Shown here: one piece after another, positions 1-10,333 of the stretch
Numbering within the stretch: the first letter of the stretch is position 1
How the letters are laid out: the number at the start of each line of letters is the position of its first letter
Assembly: GCF_947500045.1 (NCBI RefSeq)
Contig: NZ_CANMQQ010000012.1
Span: 62,001 to 126,000, forward strand
Direction of reading: 5' to 3'
Source of the DNA: an uncultured Ruegeria sp.
GTDB lineage: Bacteria > Pseudomonadota > Alphaproteobacteria > Rhodobacterales > Rhodobacteraceae
DNA: 64,000 bases
The notes under the pieces: model-generated
Database searches by the model: none
Told to the model about the DNA's origin: nothing
Seen by the model: only the letters and a program-made list of their open reading frames with translations
Position numbers and translations under genes: made by a program

Positions 1-1040
1 ATTGCAATACCGTGCGCTGGTGCAACGCTGCGTATGTTTCGCTGGCGCGCAAAATCTCGGGGCAGGATGCGGACCTGACCGAGCCGGTCTTTCCATTGCA
101 ATTGGACGATGCGCAGCTTGGCCGGAAGACCCGTGTCTCAGTTCAGATAAAAGACAGCGAGGCCAGATTGTGGTTTGATCTGACCCGTGTCGCCCATGAT
201 CAGGGCCAGCTGTGCTATGCCGTCGATATAAACGCGATTGTCGAGGCTGAAACCGCACAACGTAAATTCGTTCAGACGATGACCAAAACCTTCGCCCAGC
301 TCTCGATTGGTTTGGCTATCTTTGATCGCAACAGCCAGCTGGCATTGTTTAACCCCGCGCTGATCGACCTGACCTCACTGCCGCCAGATTTCCTTAGCCT
401 TCGTCCCAGCTTGTCCAGCTTCTTTGACCGGCTCCGCGATCAGCACATGATGCCGGAACCCAAGAACTATCGCGGATGGCGTCGTCAAATGAATGATCTT
501 CTCGAAGCGGCCCAGGATGGCAATTATCAGGAAACATGGTCTCTCCCCTCGGGGTCGGTCTATTCCGTCAGCGGTCGGCCGCACCCCGATGGTGCCGTCG
601 CCTTTCTGTTCGAGGATATTACCGCAGAGATCACACTGACCCGACGTTTTCGTGCAGAAATGGACCTGATGCAATCCATTCTGGACAAGCTGGCCGATGC
701 GATTGCGGTTTTCTCGGACGACGGAACGCTGGCAACCACGAATTACGCCTACCAAATGATGTGGGGAGACAGCGGAGAGGTTGGGTTTGAACCCGCAACT
801 GTGGTTGAAATCACTCGTCAGTGGCAGGAGCAGTGCACAGCCACGCCAATCCTTGGCGAAATCCGCGAATTCGTCACCGCGCGCGAAAACCGGGCCGAAT
901 GGTCGGGCGAGCTGATCCTGAAATCTGGTGGCTCAATCACCTGTACAGTCAACCCCATGCAGAACGGGGCAACCATTGTCCGTTTCTCCTCAAGCAACGC
1001 TGTCAAAAACAGTGCAGAAATGCAGAAAATCAGCGCCTGA
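1..1040 (+). CDS. PAS-domain signalling protein, 5' end cut by window
   Basis: The reading frame is open from base 3, so the true start lies upstream of the window. About 345 residues are visible. They contain a PAS_7-like domain (LSIGLAIFDRNSQLALFNPA, followed by a FLFEDITAE strand) and a second PAS copy near the C-terminus (LADAIAVFSDDGTLATTNYA). The protein stops soon after the second PAS. I see no histidine H-box and no HATPase N or G boxes, so it cannot be a complete histidine kinase unless those parts lie upstream, which would be an unusual order. PAS domains bind small ligands or cofactors or mediate dimerisation; the ligand here is unknown. It ends 41 bp before tsaE on the same strand and may share its transcript. 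Confidence 0.7.
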   Translation, partial: CNTVRWCNAAYVSLARKISGQDADLTEPVFPLQLDDAQLGRKTRVSVQIKDSEARLWFDLTRVAHDQGQLCYAVDINAIVEAETAQRKFVQTMTKTFAQLSIGLAIFDRNSQLALFNPALIDLTSLPPDFLSLRPSLSSFFDRLRDQHMMPEPKNYRGWRRQMNDLLEAAQDGNYQETWSLPSGSVYSVSGRPHPDGAVAFLFEDITAEITLTRRFRAEMDLMQSILDKLADAIAVFSDDGTLATTNYAYQMMWGDSGEVGFEPATVVEITRQWQEQCTATPILGEIREFVTARENRAEWSGELILKSGGSITCTVNPMQNGATIVRFSSSNAVKNSAEMQKISA

Positions 1041-1081
1041 ACCGGGTTGCAGCCAACCCGGCGCGGGTTCATTGTGGCGCC

Positions 1082-1552
1082 ATGAATACGCCGCTGAAAC
1101 TGACTTTGAATTCCCCTCAGGTTACCGCCGACACAGCCGCCCGAATAAGCAGCGCATTGCAACCGGGCGATACAATCCTGCTTGAAGGCACGATCGGCAG
1201 CGGCAAGACCCATTTCGCCCGCGCTTTAATTCAATCCGTCTTGACCGTGCCTGAGGACGTGCCTTCACCTACATTCACCCTTGTTCAGGTCTATGAGACA
1301 CGGATTGGAGAGATTTGGCACTCTGATCTCTACCGGCTTACTTCCGTAGAAGAGATTGAAGAGCTGGGGCTTACCGAAGCTTTCGACACCAGCATCTGTC
1401 TGGTCGAGTGGCCCGAAAAACTAGGGCAGCTCACCCCGGATTCAGCGCTGTTGATCCAGTTTGTCACCGACCCCGACGATCAGGATACGAGGCATCTTGC
1501 GCTGTCATGGTCGGACCCGAAATGGAATGCCAAGCTGGAGATAATCCAATGA
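1082..1552 (+). CDS. tsaE: tRNA t6A biosynthesis ATPase TsaE
   Basis: TsaE is the small P-loop ATPase that works with TsaB and TsaD to make threonylcarbamoyl-adenosine at position 37 of ANN-decoding tRNAs in the cytoplasm. The 156-residue product has the Walker A loop GTIGSGKT at about residues 36-43, the family motif SPTFTLVQVYE, the HSDLYRL segment and a C-terminal VEWPEKL. Length is normal for the family. I start at ATG 1082 because the protein then begins just before the first conserved strand; the frame is open further upstream but overlaps the PAS gene. The stop overlaps the next start as ATGA, so translation is coupled to amgK. Confidence 0.95.
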   Translation: MNTPLKLTLNSPQVTADTAARISSALQPGDTILLEGTIGSGKTHFARALIQSVLTVPEDVPSPTFTLVQVYETRIGEIWHSDLYRLTSVEEIEELGLTEAFDTSICLVEWPEKLGQLTPDSALLIQFVTDPDDQDTRHLALSWSDPKWNAKLEIIQ

Positions 1553-2553
1553 CGAACCGGGCCATTCTGGCAGAAGCGTTGATCGCACAGACGCCATGGA
1601 ACGGCGCGCACCATGCGCCTTTGGCTGGTGATGCCTCAAACCGCCGGTATGAGCGTTTGACCAACCCCGCAACGGGCCGGACCGCCGTTTTGATGGACGC
1701 CCCGCCCGACAAAGGTGAGGCGGTCGAACCTTTCGTGCGCATGTCGGAATATCTACGCTCCATCGGGCTGAGCGCGCCGGAAATCTATGCCGAAGACAGT
1801 GAATACGGATTTCTGCTGCTCGAAGATTTGGGGGATGCACTTTTTGCCCGCGTGTTAAGGGATGATCCGACGCTGGAGCGCACTTTGTACGATGCGGCAA
1901 CCGATGTGCTGGTTCACCTTCACGCGGCCCCAACACTTTCGCTCGACAGTTATGACCCTGCCCTAATGACCGAGTTGGCAGCGCTGTCGTTCACGAAATA
2001 CGCGCAAGGCATTCAGGGGTCGCATGACGAAGAAGCCCGCGCCCGGTTCGAACTGCGCTTTGCCGATATCCTGCACCGGGAAACCGGCGGGACGCGGGTT
2101 GTCGTGCAGCGTGATTACCATGCGGAAAACCTGATCTGGTTACCCGAGCGTGACGGTTTGGGGCGGGTTGGTCTGTTGGATTTCCAAAGCGCAATGCTGG
2201 GGCATCCCGCCTACGATCTGATGTCGTTACTGCAGGATGTGCGTCGGACTGTGCCTGTCGGGATCGAAATGCGGATGATCGACCGCTACATTACGGCAAC
2301 CGGCGCGGACGGGCATGATTTCCGCACCGCCTATGCGGTTCTGGGCGCCCAGCGCAATCTGCGCATTCTGGGCGGTTTTGCCCGGCTGGCGACGGATTAT
2401 GAAAAACCGCATTACGTCGAACTGATCCCGGCCGCTTGGGCCCATCTGATGCGCGATCTGGAACATCCCGCACTTGTCCCGGTCGCCGATTTGCTGCGCA
2501 GCGCCCTGCCCGCCCCAAGCCCCGAAAACCTGGCAAAGCTGAGGACGCGATGA
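1549..2553 (+). CDS. amgK: Anomeric MurNAc/GlcNAc kinase (AmgK-type phosphotransferase)
   Basis: The 334-residue product belongs to the aminoglycoside phosphotransferase/choline kinase fold. It shows the catalytic loop QRDYHAENL and the metal-binding LLDFQSA motif near residues 185-215. Placed directly before a MurU-like nucleotidyltransferase, it matches AmgK, which phosphorylates the anomeric carbon of N-acetylmuramate and N-acetylglucosamine released during peptidoglycan turnover. In Pseudomonas this route bypasses de novo UDP-MurNAc synthesis and contributes to fosfomycin tolerance. The start ATG at 1549 overlaps the tsaE stop by 4 bp, and the stop overlaps the next ATG. The exact substrate is inferred from family and neighbour. 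Confidence 0.85.
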   Translation: MTNRAILAEALIAQTPWNGAHHAPLAGDASNRRYERLTNPATGRTAVLMDAPPDKGEAVEPFVRMSEYLRSIGLSAPEIYAEDSEYGFLLLEDLGDALFARVLRDDPTLERTLYDAATDVLVHLHAAPTLSLDSYDPALMTELAALSFTKYAQGIQGSHDEEARARFELRFADILHRETGGTRVVVQRDYHAENLIWLPERDGLGRVGLLDFQSAMLGHPAYDLMSLLQDVRRTVPVGIEMRMIDRYITATGADGHDFRTAYAVLGAQRNLRILGGFARLATDYEKPHYVELIPAAWAHLMRDLEHPALVPVADLLRSALPAPSPENLAKLRTR

Positions 2554-3236
2554 CCAACAAGCCCGAAGCTGCAATGCTGTTTGCCGCCGGATTCGGCACT
2601 CGTATGGGTGCCCTGACCAAAGACCGCCCCAAGCCTTTGATCGAGATTTCCGGGCGACCATTGATCGACCATGCACTGGATCTGATCGATGAACTTCGGC
2701 CAATTCGGGTCGTTGCCAACTTGCACTATCGCGCCGATCAGCTGGCCGATCATCTGGCGGGCTATGACGTCGAGCTTTCGCGGGAAGAACCACGCATATT
2801 GGACACTGGCGGAGGTCTTCGCGCGGCACTGCCGCTGCTTGGGGCCGGGTCCGTCTTTACCCTAAACAGCGATGCCATCTGGGCGGGGCCCAACCCGCTG
2901 CATCTGCTTCGGGATCATTGGAATCCAGACAAAATGGATGCGCTGCTGATGTGTATCCCGGTTGCGCAAACCCTTGGTCATGCAAGTCCGGGTGACTTCA
3001 CTCAGGACAACACCGGGCGGATCACCCGAGGTGCGGGGCTGATTTATGGCGGCGCGCAGATTCTGAAAACCGACGGGCTGAAGGATATCAAGGAAGACGC
3101 GTTTTCTCTGAACGTCCTATGGGACCAGATACAGAAGCAGAAGCGCCTGTTTGCGCTGTCTTACCCCGGCCGCTGGTGCGATGTGGGCCGGCCCGAAGGC
3201 ATTGAACTGGCCGAAGGGCTGATCGCCGATGTTTGA
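2550..3236 (+). CDS. murU: MurNAc-1-phosphate uridylyltransferase (MurU-type)
   Basis: A 228-residue sugar-1-phosphate nucleotidyltransferase. The N-terminal signature FAAGFGTRMGALTKDRPKPL supplies the nucleotide-binding GxGTRM and the catalytic Lys of PKPL. LNSDAIW provides the metal-binding Asp. A family member of this short length next to AmgK fits MurU, which converts MurNAc-1-phosphate plus UTP to UDP-MurNAc for re-entry into cell-wall synthesis. Translation is coupled at both ends: ATGA overlap with amgK and an 8-bp overlap with addB. A generic glucose-1-phosphate thymidylyltransferase is less likely because of length and neighbours. Confidence 0.85.
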   Translation: MTNKPEAAMLFAAGFGTRMGALTKDRPKPLIEISGRPLIDHALDLIDELRPIRVVANLHYRADQLADHLAGYDVELSREEPRILDTGGGLRAALPLLGAGSVFTLNSDAIWAGPNPLHLLRDHWNPDKMDALLMCIPVAQTLGHASPGDFTQDNTGRITRGAGLIYGGAQILKTDGLKDIKEDAFSLNVLWDQIQKQKRLFALSYPGRWCDVGRPEGIELAEGLIADV

Positions 3237-6156
3237 ACCCAGCACCCTACCCCGGGTATTTGCGGCACCGCCGGGCGCGGATTTTCCCATGGTACTGGTC
3301 GACGGGCTTCATCGGCGATTTGAAGGACAGCCACCAGACGCATTGGCCAGAGTCCAGCTTGTGGTCAACACCCGTCGTATGGCGCGCCGCGTACGCGACC
3401 TGTTTGATCGGGGCCCTGCTTGCTTGCTGCCCCGATTGTCACTGGTCACCGATCTGGGTGAAAGCACTGATCTGGCGCAGGTACCGCCCGCGATTCCGCC
3501 TCTGCGTCGCAGGCTGGAACTGACACAGCTGATCGCCAAACTACTCAACCAGCAACCAGACCTGGCTGCACGGTCATCCCTGTTCGACCTATCCGACAGT
3601 CTGGCCGCGCTAATCGACGAGATGCAGGGCGAAGGTGTCTCACCCGATGCAATCAGGCAACTGGATGTCAGTGACATGTCCGGCCACTGGGCGCGCGCGC
3701 AGTCTTTTATAGGCATCGCCGATCAGTTCATGCATTCCGGCGCAGATGCACTGGATGCACAAGCGAGGCAGCGGTGCGTGGTAGAGAATCTGATTGCACG
3801 CTGGCAGGTCTCACCACCCGAGCATCCTGTCATTCTGGCGGGTTCTACCGGATCGCGCGGCACAACATTGATGCTGATGCAGGCCATCGCTTGCCTGCCC
3901 CAAGGTGCGTTGGTCCTGCCGGGTTATGATTTCGATCAGCCTGAGCATGTCTGGCGCAATCTGGATGACGCGCTGACATCCGAAGATCATCCGCAATACC
4001 GGTTCCGTAAGCTGATGCTTGAGCTCGGGCTAAGCCCGGATCAAATCCTGCCGTGGACCACGAGTCAGGCCCCCTCGCCCGCCCGTAACAAACTGATTTC
4101 GCTTGCATTACGCCCTGCTCCAGTAACCGACGCATGGATGACAGAGGGCCCGAACCTGCCAGATCTGAACGGCGCAACCAAAGATGTTACGCTGATCGAA
4201 GCCGCCTCACCCCGGGCGGAGGCTTTGGCAATTGCGCTTCGTCTGCGCCAGGCGGCTGAGACTGGACAGACCGTCGCGTTGATTACGCCCGATCGGATGT
4301 TGACCCGTCAGGTCAGCGCGGCGTTGGATCGGTGGAATATTCTACCCGATGACAGCGCGGGCCTGCCGCTACAGCTGTCTCCACCAGGTCGGTTTCTGCG
4401 CCATGTAGCGGGGTTATTCGCACGCCGTCTGGATGGCGAGGCACTGCTGACATTGCTTAAACACCCACTATGCCATGATGGCGGGGATCGGGGCAGCCAT
4501 CTATTGCACACCCGCGACCTGGAACTTGACCTGCGTCGCCACGGTCCGCCTTTTCCCGATAGCACCAGCCTGACCGCCTTTGCCATTCGCACCGAAACAC
4601 CCAAGGATTGGGTCCGCTGGGTGACCAAGATGTTCTGTGATCAATACAGCCCGGGTGAGCGGCCGCTGTCGGATTGGGTCACCCGGCTGCGTATGCTGGC
4701 CGAGACGATCTCGGCGGGTATGACCGGTGAAACCGGCACCTTGTGGGACAAAAACGCAGGTCAAAAGGCGCTTGCGGTCATCACGGCGCTGGAGCACGAG
4801 GCACAACATGGCGGCGTAATGACCGCCCATGATTTCGCTGATCTTCTTGGTGCGCTCCTGGCGGGTGAGGAGGTTCGCGACCGCGATGCGCCCCACCCGC
4901 ATCTGATGATCTGGGGCACACTTGAGGCACGCGTACAGGGCGCAGATCTTTTAATCCTTGGTGGCCTGAACGAAGGCAGTTGGCCCGAGGCCCCGGCCCC
5001 CGATCCCTGGCTGAACCGGCAGATGCGTAACGCCGCCGGGCTTTTGTTGCCCGAACGCCGGATCGGTTTGTCAGCACATGACTTCCAGCAGGCGGCGGGT
5101 GCAGCAGAAGTGGTTTTGACACGCGCGACCCGCTCAGATGATGCGGAAACCGTACCATCCCGCTGGCTGAACCGCATCACCAATCTGTTGCAGGGCTTAC
5201 CCGAACAGGGCGGAACAGATGCACTCGCGGCAATGCGCGCGCGCGGGCGGCAATGGTTGGATTGGGCGGAAACGCTGGAACAAGCGCCGCGAATCCCATC
5301 TGCGCAACGCCCGTCGCCACGACCGCCGGTTCCTGCACGTCCGCGACAGTTATCAGTGACCGAGATAAAGCGCCTGATCCGCGATCCTTATGCCATCTAC
5401 GCCCGGCATGTCTTGCGGTTGAAACCGCTGGATCCGCTAGTTCAAGCCCCAGACGCTCTGTTACGCGGCATCGTCATCCACGAAGTACTGGAACAATTCG
5501 TCCGCGACAGTGTTCTGGACCCGGCCTTGCTGAGCCGCGAGAACTTTTTAAAACGAGCCGAGGCCTTGTTGGTGGATCATGTTGTGTGGCTCACGGCCCA
5601 AAAGCTCTGGTTGGCGCGACTGGAACGGATCGCCGACCGCTTTCTATCCGCCGAGATACAGCGTCGTTCGGATGGCGGACCTGTGGCTTTTGAAGCGGGA
5701 ATGCGAATGGCGCTGACGCCGCTGGATTTTACCATTACCGGGCGGGCCGACCGGATCGACCGAAGCGGGCAAGGGGCGTTACGCATCATCGACTACAAGA
5801 CTGGCGCCCCGCCAACAGAAAGTCAGCAGGCCAAATTCGACAAGCAACTGCTGATCGAGGCCGCGATTGCCGAACAAGGCGGTATCGACGGTTTTGATCC
5901 GCTCCCCGTTGCGCAGGCGATCTTCATCGGCATGGGTGGAACGTATAAAGAAGTGCCCGCTCCGCTGCTGAAGGAGCCCACAGACAAGGTTTTGGCAGAA
6001 CTGAAAGAGTTAATTTCGGCCTATTTAGAGCCTGATCAGGGATTTTCTTCGCGCCGGATGCTGCATAAGGACACGGATATCGGTGACTATGATCACCTCG
6101 CCCGGTTTGGGGAATGGGATCGTTCTGCGGAAACTTTCCCTGAGGACCTGAAATGA
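3229..6156 (+). CDS. addB: Double-strand break repair protein AddB
   Basis: AddB is the second subunit of the AddAB helicase-nuclease, the alphaproteobacterial counterpart of RecBCD, which resects broken ends for RecA. The 975-residue protein is of the expected size and carries a C-terminal PD-(D/E)XK nuclease core, with GRADRID and LRIIDYKTG around residues 835-855. I find no N-terminal GxxGxGKT loop (the start is PPGADFPMVLVDGL), so this subunit probably does not hydrolyse ATP itself, as noted for alphaproteobacterial AddB proteins. The 8-bp overlap with murU and the ATGA overlap with addA indicate one operon. Confidence 0.93.
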   Translation: MFEPSTLPRVFAAPPGADFPMVLVDGLHRRFEGQPPDALARVQLVVNTRRMARRVRDLFDRGPACLLPRLSLVTDLGESTDLAQVPPAIPPLRRRLELTQLIAKLLNQQPDLAARSSLFDLSDSLAALIDEMQGEGVSPDAIRQLDVSDMSGHWARAQSFIGIADQFMHSGADALDAQARQRCVVENLIARWQVSPPEHPVILAGSTGSRGTTLMLMQAIACLPQGALVLPGYDFDQPEHVWRNLDDALTSEDHPQYRFRKLMLELGLSPDQILPWTTSQAPSPARNKLISLALRPAPVTDAWMTEGPNLPDLNGATKDVTLIEAASPRAEALAIALRLRQAAETGQTVALITPDRMLTRQVSAALDRWNILPDDSAGLPLQLSPPGRFLRHVAGLFARRLDGEALLTLLKHPLCHDGGDRGSHLLHTRDLELDLRRHGPPFPDSTSLTAFAIRTETPKDWVRWVTKMFCDQYSPGERPLSDWVTRLRMLAETISAGMTGETGTLWDKNAGQKALAVITALEHEAQHGGVMTAHDFADLLGALLAGEEVRDRDAPHPHLMIWGTLEARVQGADLLILGGLNEGSWPEAPAPDPWLNRQMRNAAGLLLPERRIGLSAHDFQQAAGAAEVVLTRATRSDDAETVPSRWLNRITNLLQGLPEQGGTDALAAMRARGRQWLDWAETLEQAPRIPSAQRPSPRPPVPARPRQLSVTEIKRLIRDPYAIYARHVLRLKPLDPLVQAPDALLRGIVIHEVLEQFVRDSVLDPALLSRENFLKRAEALLVDHVVWLTAQKLWLARLERIADRFLSAEIQRRSDGGPVAFEAGMRMALTPLDFTITGRADRIDRSGQGALRIIDYKTGAPPTESQQAKFDKQLLIEAAIAEQGGIDGFDPLPVAQAIFIGMGGTYKEVPAPLLKEPTDKVLAELKELISAYLEPDQGFSSRRMLHKDTDIGDYDHLARFGEWDRSAETFPEDLK

Positions 6157-9100
6157 ACCCCCGCAACGACGCAACCGAACGGCAAGTGCAGGCCGCGCGC
6201 CCCGAGGCATCGACCTGGCTGGCGGCCAACGCAGGCTCGGGCAAGACGCGCGTTCTGACCGACCGGGTGGCACGTCTGCTGCTGGATGGCGTTCAGCCGC
6301 AACACATCCTTTGCCTGACATACACCAAAGCTGCGGCCAGTGAGATGCAGAACCGGCTGTTCAAGCGGCTTGGTAAATGGGCGATGCTGGGTAATAGCGA
6401 TCTTCAGGACGAGCTGGTCGAACTTGGTGTACCGGGCGTGATCAAACCCGGCCAGTTGGCACAAGCACGGACACTGTTCGCCCGCGCCATTGAAACACCC
6501 GGCGGATTGAAAATTCAAACGATCCATTCCTTTTGTGCTTCGCTGCTGCGACGGTTTCCCCTTGAGGCCGAGGTCAGCCCTCAATTCGCTGAAATGGAAG
6601 ATCGGTCCGCAGCCTTGTTGCGCGAAGAGATCATTGAAGATTTTGCCGCCGGACCGCAGGCCGGGTTGATCGAGGACGTAGCCCGATTCATTACTGATAC
6701 CGGTTTTGACAAGCTGACGGCCGCCGTTGCACAGAAACGTAGTCATTTTGAGCAAACGCTACAGTGGCCGGATATATTGCAACGTTTTGATCTGCCGGAA
6801 GATTTCGATGAACATGCCTTGCTGCAGATGGTATTTCTGGGCGGTGAAGTCGAACTGATCCGCTCTATCCTGCCCGCCCTGAATGAAAGCGGTGGAAACA
6901 ACGCCAAAGCCGCGGACAAACTTGCGGGCTTTACCGATACACGGCTAAGCAGCCTGCCGATTTTGGAAAACGTATTTCTGACAGGGAAGTCGGCAAAAGA
7001 ACCGTTTACCGCAAAAATCAACGGCTTCCCGACCAAAGCGCTGCGCGACAGGGTGCTCGCCGACCGGATGCCTCAGCTTGAGGACCTTATGTTACGGGTC
7101 GAATCTGCCCGGGAACAGCGGCTGGCGCTGGTCGCCGCGCAGAAAACCGTTGTTCTTCATCGCTTTGCTGCAGCTTTTCTGCCCGAATACGAGCGGCGCA
7201 AGCAATTGCGGGGCTGGCTTGATTTCGACGATCTGATCCTGCGCGCGCGGCAGGTGTTGAACGACCCGGCGGTAGCAGAATGGGTGCTGTATCGGCTCGA
7301 CGGTGGCATAGATCATATTCTGGTGGACGAGGCTCAGGATACCAGCCCGGATCAGTGGGACGTGATCGAAAAACTGGCGCAGGAGTTCACCAGCGGGGAA
7401 GGGGCCCGATCCGGGGTCGAACGCACAATATTTGTGGTCGGTGACAAGAAGCAGTCGATCTATTCTTTCCAGGGCGCCGACCCGCAAGCCTTTGACCGGA
7501 TGCAGGCAGAGTTTGGGCGGAAGCTGCAGGAATCAGGCTCTAAACTGTGGGATTCGACGTTGGAGTATTCATTCCGGTCATCCAGCGCGATCCTGGGACT
7601 GGTGGATATTCTGTTCGAAAATCGCTCGGATGCGGGCTTCCACAAGGACTCATTGCACCGCGCGTTTAAGGCTGATCTTCCGGGTCGTGTTGATCTGTGG
7701 CCCGTGATCGAAAAGGTGGAAGATGAGGAAGATACCGATTGGACCGATCCGGTCGACCGGCCCAATGCGCGGCACCATACAGTTATTCTGGCAGAACAGG
7801 TGGCCCGGTCGATCAAGGGCATGATCGATGGCGGCACGACAATTCCCGACGAGGGGGAAACTCCAGGCATCTTTGTCCGGCGCAAGGTGCAGCCCGGCGA
7901 CTTTTTGATCCTTGTCCAGCGCCGATCAGACTTGTTTGCTGAAATCATCCGCGCCTGCAAAGCTGCTGACCTGCCCATCGCGGGCGCTGACCGCCTGAAA
8001 GTGGGCGCGGAATTGGCCGTAAAAGATCTGGCCGCTTTGCTAAGCTTTCTGGCCACGCCCGAAGACAGCCTCTCCTTGGCCACAGTTCTGAAATCCCCTC
8101 TGTTCGGGTGGTCGGAACAGCAGCTTTTCGATCTGGCGCACCGCAGGGAGGAAACCTACCTTTGGGCCGCTCTGCGCAATCGTTCCGAGGAATTCACGGA
8201 AGTGCTGTTGGTTCTGAACGATTTGCGTGGGCAGACCGACTTTCTGCGCCCCTATGATCTGATTGAGCGTATTCTGACCCGCCATGACGGGCGCCGCAAA
8301 CTGCTGGGCCGCCTAGGGGCCGAGGCTGAGGATGGCATCAACGCGCTGCTGTCTCAGGCGCTGGCCTATGAACGGACGGATATTCCCAGCCTCACCGGTT
8401 TTCTGGTCTGGATGCAAACCGACGATCTGGAGATCAAACGCCAGATGAGTGGTGTCGGCAATATGATCCGGGTGATGACCGTCCATGGCTCGAAAGGGTT
8501 GGAATCCCCGATCGTGATCTTGCCTGATACCGGCAAACGGCAACCTCCACGCGATGCCGAGATCATGATGGCGGCGGATACCCCTTTGTGGAAGTTGCCT
8601 GCTGACGCGTCGCCCGCACTGATCGCTACGGCCCGTGAAGAAGCGCGAAAGCGCGAGGAAAATGAACGACTGCGGTTGCTATATGTGGCTCTAACAAGGG
8701 CCGAGAAGTGGTTGATTGTCGCGGCAGCAGGTGATGTGGGCAAGGATGGCAGCAGCTGGTATCAGATGGTCGAGGCCGCGATGGCGCGCGCCGGGGCAAC
8801 TCAGTTACCCGGATCCCAGACTCTGCGGCTGGCGCATGGGGACTGGGACGCGTTGCCTGTTGTTGAGCGTGGCAGCGCCCAGCAAATCGAGCAAAGCCTG
8901 CCAGCCTATTTTGAACATCCTGCGCCGCCAACGTCAGCGCCATCAGAAACGCTGAGCCCCTCTGATCTGGGGGGCGCAAAAGCCCTGCCCGGCGATGCAG
9001 GGCAGGATGAAGAGGCGGCGAAGCTCCGTGGAACGCGGCTGCACCTCCTGCTGGAGCATCTGCCCGCAGTTTCTCAGGATCAATGGCCACAACTCTGCTC

Positions 9101-9512
9101 ACGGCTATTGGCCGGTATGCAGGACGTGGAACGCCAAGAGCTGCTGAATGAGGCTGCTGCTGTCCTGACCGCTGATCATCTGAGGCCTGTATTTGCTCCA
9201 GAAGCGCTGGCCGAGATTCCGGTTTCCGCTGATCTCAATGGCAGACGAATGCATGGTGTGATTGACCGGCTGGTCGTCACGGAGGGCGAAGTCCATGTGA
9301 TTGATTTCAAATCAAATGCGACCGTCCCGGATAACCCAGAAACCTGTCCCGAGGGGCTGTTACGCCAGATGGGAGCCTATGCGCTTGCCCTGTCGCAAAT
9401 CTATCCCGATCACCGTATCCGCACCGCAATCCTATGGACCCGGACTGCGCATTTGATGTGGCTGCCACACGATATGGTGACCAGTGCGCTGGCGCGTAAC
9501 CCTATATCTTGA
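6153..9512 (+). CDS. addA: Double-strand break repair helicase-nuclease AddA
   Basis: An 1119-residue UvrD-type superfamily 1 helicase with a C-terminal nuclease. Visible motifs in order are Walker A ([11 protein letters not shown], about residues 26-36), motif II ([14 protein letters not shown]), motif III ([17 protein letters not shown]), motif V ([15 protein letters not shown]), motif VI ([13 protein letters not shown]) and the nuclease core [20 protein letters not shown] near the C-terminus. With AddB it unwinds and degrades broken DNA until a Chi-like signal. It starts inside the addB stop (ATGA) and is followed after 59 bp by trxA. Confidence 0.95.
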   Translation: MNPRNDATERQVQAARPEASTWLAANAGSGKTRVLTDRVARLLLDGVQPQHILCLTYTKAAASEMQNRLFKRLGKWAMLGNSDLQDELVELGVPGVIKPGQLAQARTLFARAIETPGGLKIQTIHSFCASLLRRFPLEAEVSPQFAEMEDRSAALLREEIIEDFAAGPQAGLIEDVARFITDTGFDKLTAAVAQKRSHFEQTLQWPDILQRFDLPEDFDEHALLQMVFLGGEVELIRSILPALNESGGNNAKAADKLAGFTDTRLSSLPILENVFLTGKSAKEPFTAKINGFPTKALRDRVLADRMPQLEDLMLRVESAREQRLALVAAQKTVVLHRFAAAFLPEYERRKQLRGWLDFDDLILRARQVLNDPAVAEWVLYRLDGGIDHILVDEAQDTSPDQWDVIEKLAQEFTSGEGARSGVERTIFVVGDKKQSIYSFQGADPQAFDRMQAEFGRKLQESGSKLWDSTLEYSFRSSSAILGLVDILFENRSDAGFHKDSLHRAFKADLPGRVDLWPVIEKVEDEEDTDWTDPVDRPNARHHTVILAEQVARSIKGMIDGGTTIPDEGETPGIFVRRKVQPGDFLILVQRRSDLFAEIIRACKAADLPIAGADRLKVGAELAVKDLAALLSFLATPEDSLSLATVLKSPLFGWSEQQLFDLAHRREETYLWAALRNRSEEFTEVLLVLNDLRGQTDFLRPYDLIERILTRHDGRRKLLGRLGAEAEDGINALLSQALAYERTDIPSLTGFLVWMQTDDLEIKRQMSGVGNMIRVMTVHGSKGLESPIVILPDTGKRQPPRDAEIMMAADTPLWKLPADASPALIATAREEARKREENERLRLLYVALTRAEKWLIVAAAGDVGKDGSSWYQMVEAAMARAGATQLPGSQTLRLAHGDWDALPVVERGSAQQIEQSLPAYFEHPAPPTSAPSETLSPSDLGGAKALPGDAGQDEEAAKLRGTRLHLLLEHLPAVSQDQWPQLCSRLLAGMQDVERQELLNEAAAVLTADHLRPVFAPEALAEIPVSADLNGRRMHGVIDRLVVTEGEVHVIDFKSNATVPDNPETCPEGLLRQMGAYALALSQIYPDHRIRTAILWTRTAHLMWLPHDMVTSALARNPIS

Positions 9513-9571
9513 CCTCCCCCCGAACGGCACCTACGTTCTGTGCCCAAGCATTCCCCATTCAGGAGACAGAC

Positions 9572-9892
9572 ATGTCGACCGTTGCCGTTACCGACGATAC
9601 CTTTGACGCCGAAGTCAAGAATTCCGATATCCCCGTTGTGGTGGATTTCTGGGCCGAATGGTGCGGCCCCTGTAAGCAGATCGGACCAGCGCTGGAAGAG
9701 CTCGCCAATGAATACGGTGGCAAAGTGAAGATTGCCAAAGTTGATGTCGACAGCAATCCGAACGCGGCTGCTGCCATGGGTGTTCGTGGCATTCCGGCAC
9801 TGTTTATCTTCAAAGACGGGCAGGTAGTTTCAAACCGCGCGGGCGCTGCGCCCAAGGCGGCCCTGCAAAGCTGGATCGACGAGTCGATCTGA
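9572..9892 (+). CDS. trxA: Thioredoxin
   Basis: A 106-residue cytosolic thioredoxin with the active site WCGPC at residues 30-34 and the cis-proline loop RGIPALFIF. It reduces protein disulfides and ribonucleotide reductase using electrons from thioredoxin reductase. I chose ATG 9572 because AGGAGA sits just upstream and the product then has the standard length; the frame is open 63 bp further upstream. It is the last gene of the tsaE-addA run and is followed by a strong intrinsic terminator. The 59-bp gap from addA may hold its own promoter. Confidence 0.96.
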   Translation: MSTVAVTDDTFDAEVKNSDIPVVVDFWAEWCGPCKQIGPALEELANEYGGKVKIAKVDVDSNPNAAAAMGVRGIPALFIFKDGQVVSNRAGAAPKAALQSWIDESI

Positions 9893-9914
9893 GCCCGTGT
9901 AATCACGATAGATC

Positions 9915-9945
9915 AAAGGCGCCTCTATCCGAGGCGCCTTTTTTG
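9915..9945 (+). terminator. Intrinsic terminator after trxA
   Basis: A perfect 9-bp stem (AGGCGCCTC, 5-base loop, GAGGCGCCT) at 9917-9939 runs straight into six T residues. It lies 22 bp after the trxA stop and closes the long operon that begins upstream of the window. Confidence 0.9.
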
Positions 9946-9982
9946 TTTGAACGCACTGATGTGCTGACCTGACAGGAACAAA

Positions 9983-10333
9983 ATGGCAAAAACACGGGTT
10001 CTGGTGGAATTCGGAATGGGCACGTCGTTGCGGCGTGAGGACTATACCGAGGCTTCGCTGCGCGCGGTTAAAGATGCGCTCTGGCATAACTCGGTGAATA
10101 TGGCGGAGCTGTTCGGATTTCCAAAAGAGGCCATGATCATCGATGCAGAGATTGGCGTGCAACAACCTGATCGCGTGGACACCGAAGCGCTGAAGGCCGT
10201 ATTTCCCTATGGCCAACCCAACATCAAGGTCTCGCAAGGTGGGCTGGATATCGACAAACCGCACACCGAAGGCCGCACAGTAATCGCCAACGCCGCAATA
10301 GTGGTCTCATTTGATATGGAGCCCGCCCAATGA
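9983..10333 (+). CDS. Lin0512 family protein, first copy
   Basis: A 116-residue cytosolic protein matching the Lin0512 family of unknown function, small proteins recognised by a MG-G--L---DYT N-terminus and a central IGVQQPD-VD segment. Both are visible (FGMGTSLRREDYTEA; AEIGVQQPDRVDTEALKAVF). No signal peptide, membrane segment or cysteine motif is seen. It overlaps the next gene, a second family member, by ATGA. The pair may form a heteromer; that is inference. It has its own weak AGGAA ribosome site and sits behind the trxA terminator, so it is a separate unit. Confidence 0.75.
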   Translation: MAKTRVLVEFGMGTSLRREDYTEASLRAVKDALWHNSVNMAELFGFPKEAMIIDAEIGVQQPDRVDTEALKAVFPYGQPNIKVSQGGLDIDKPHTEGRTVIANAAIVVSFDMEPAQ

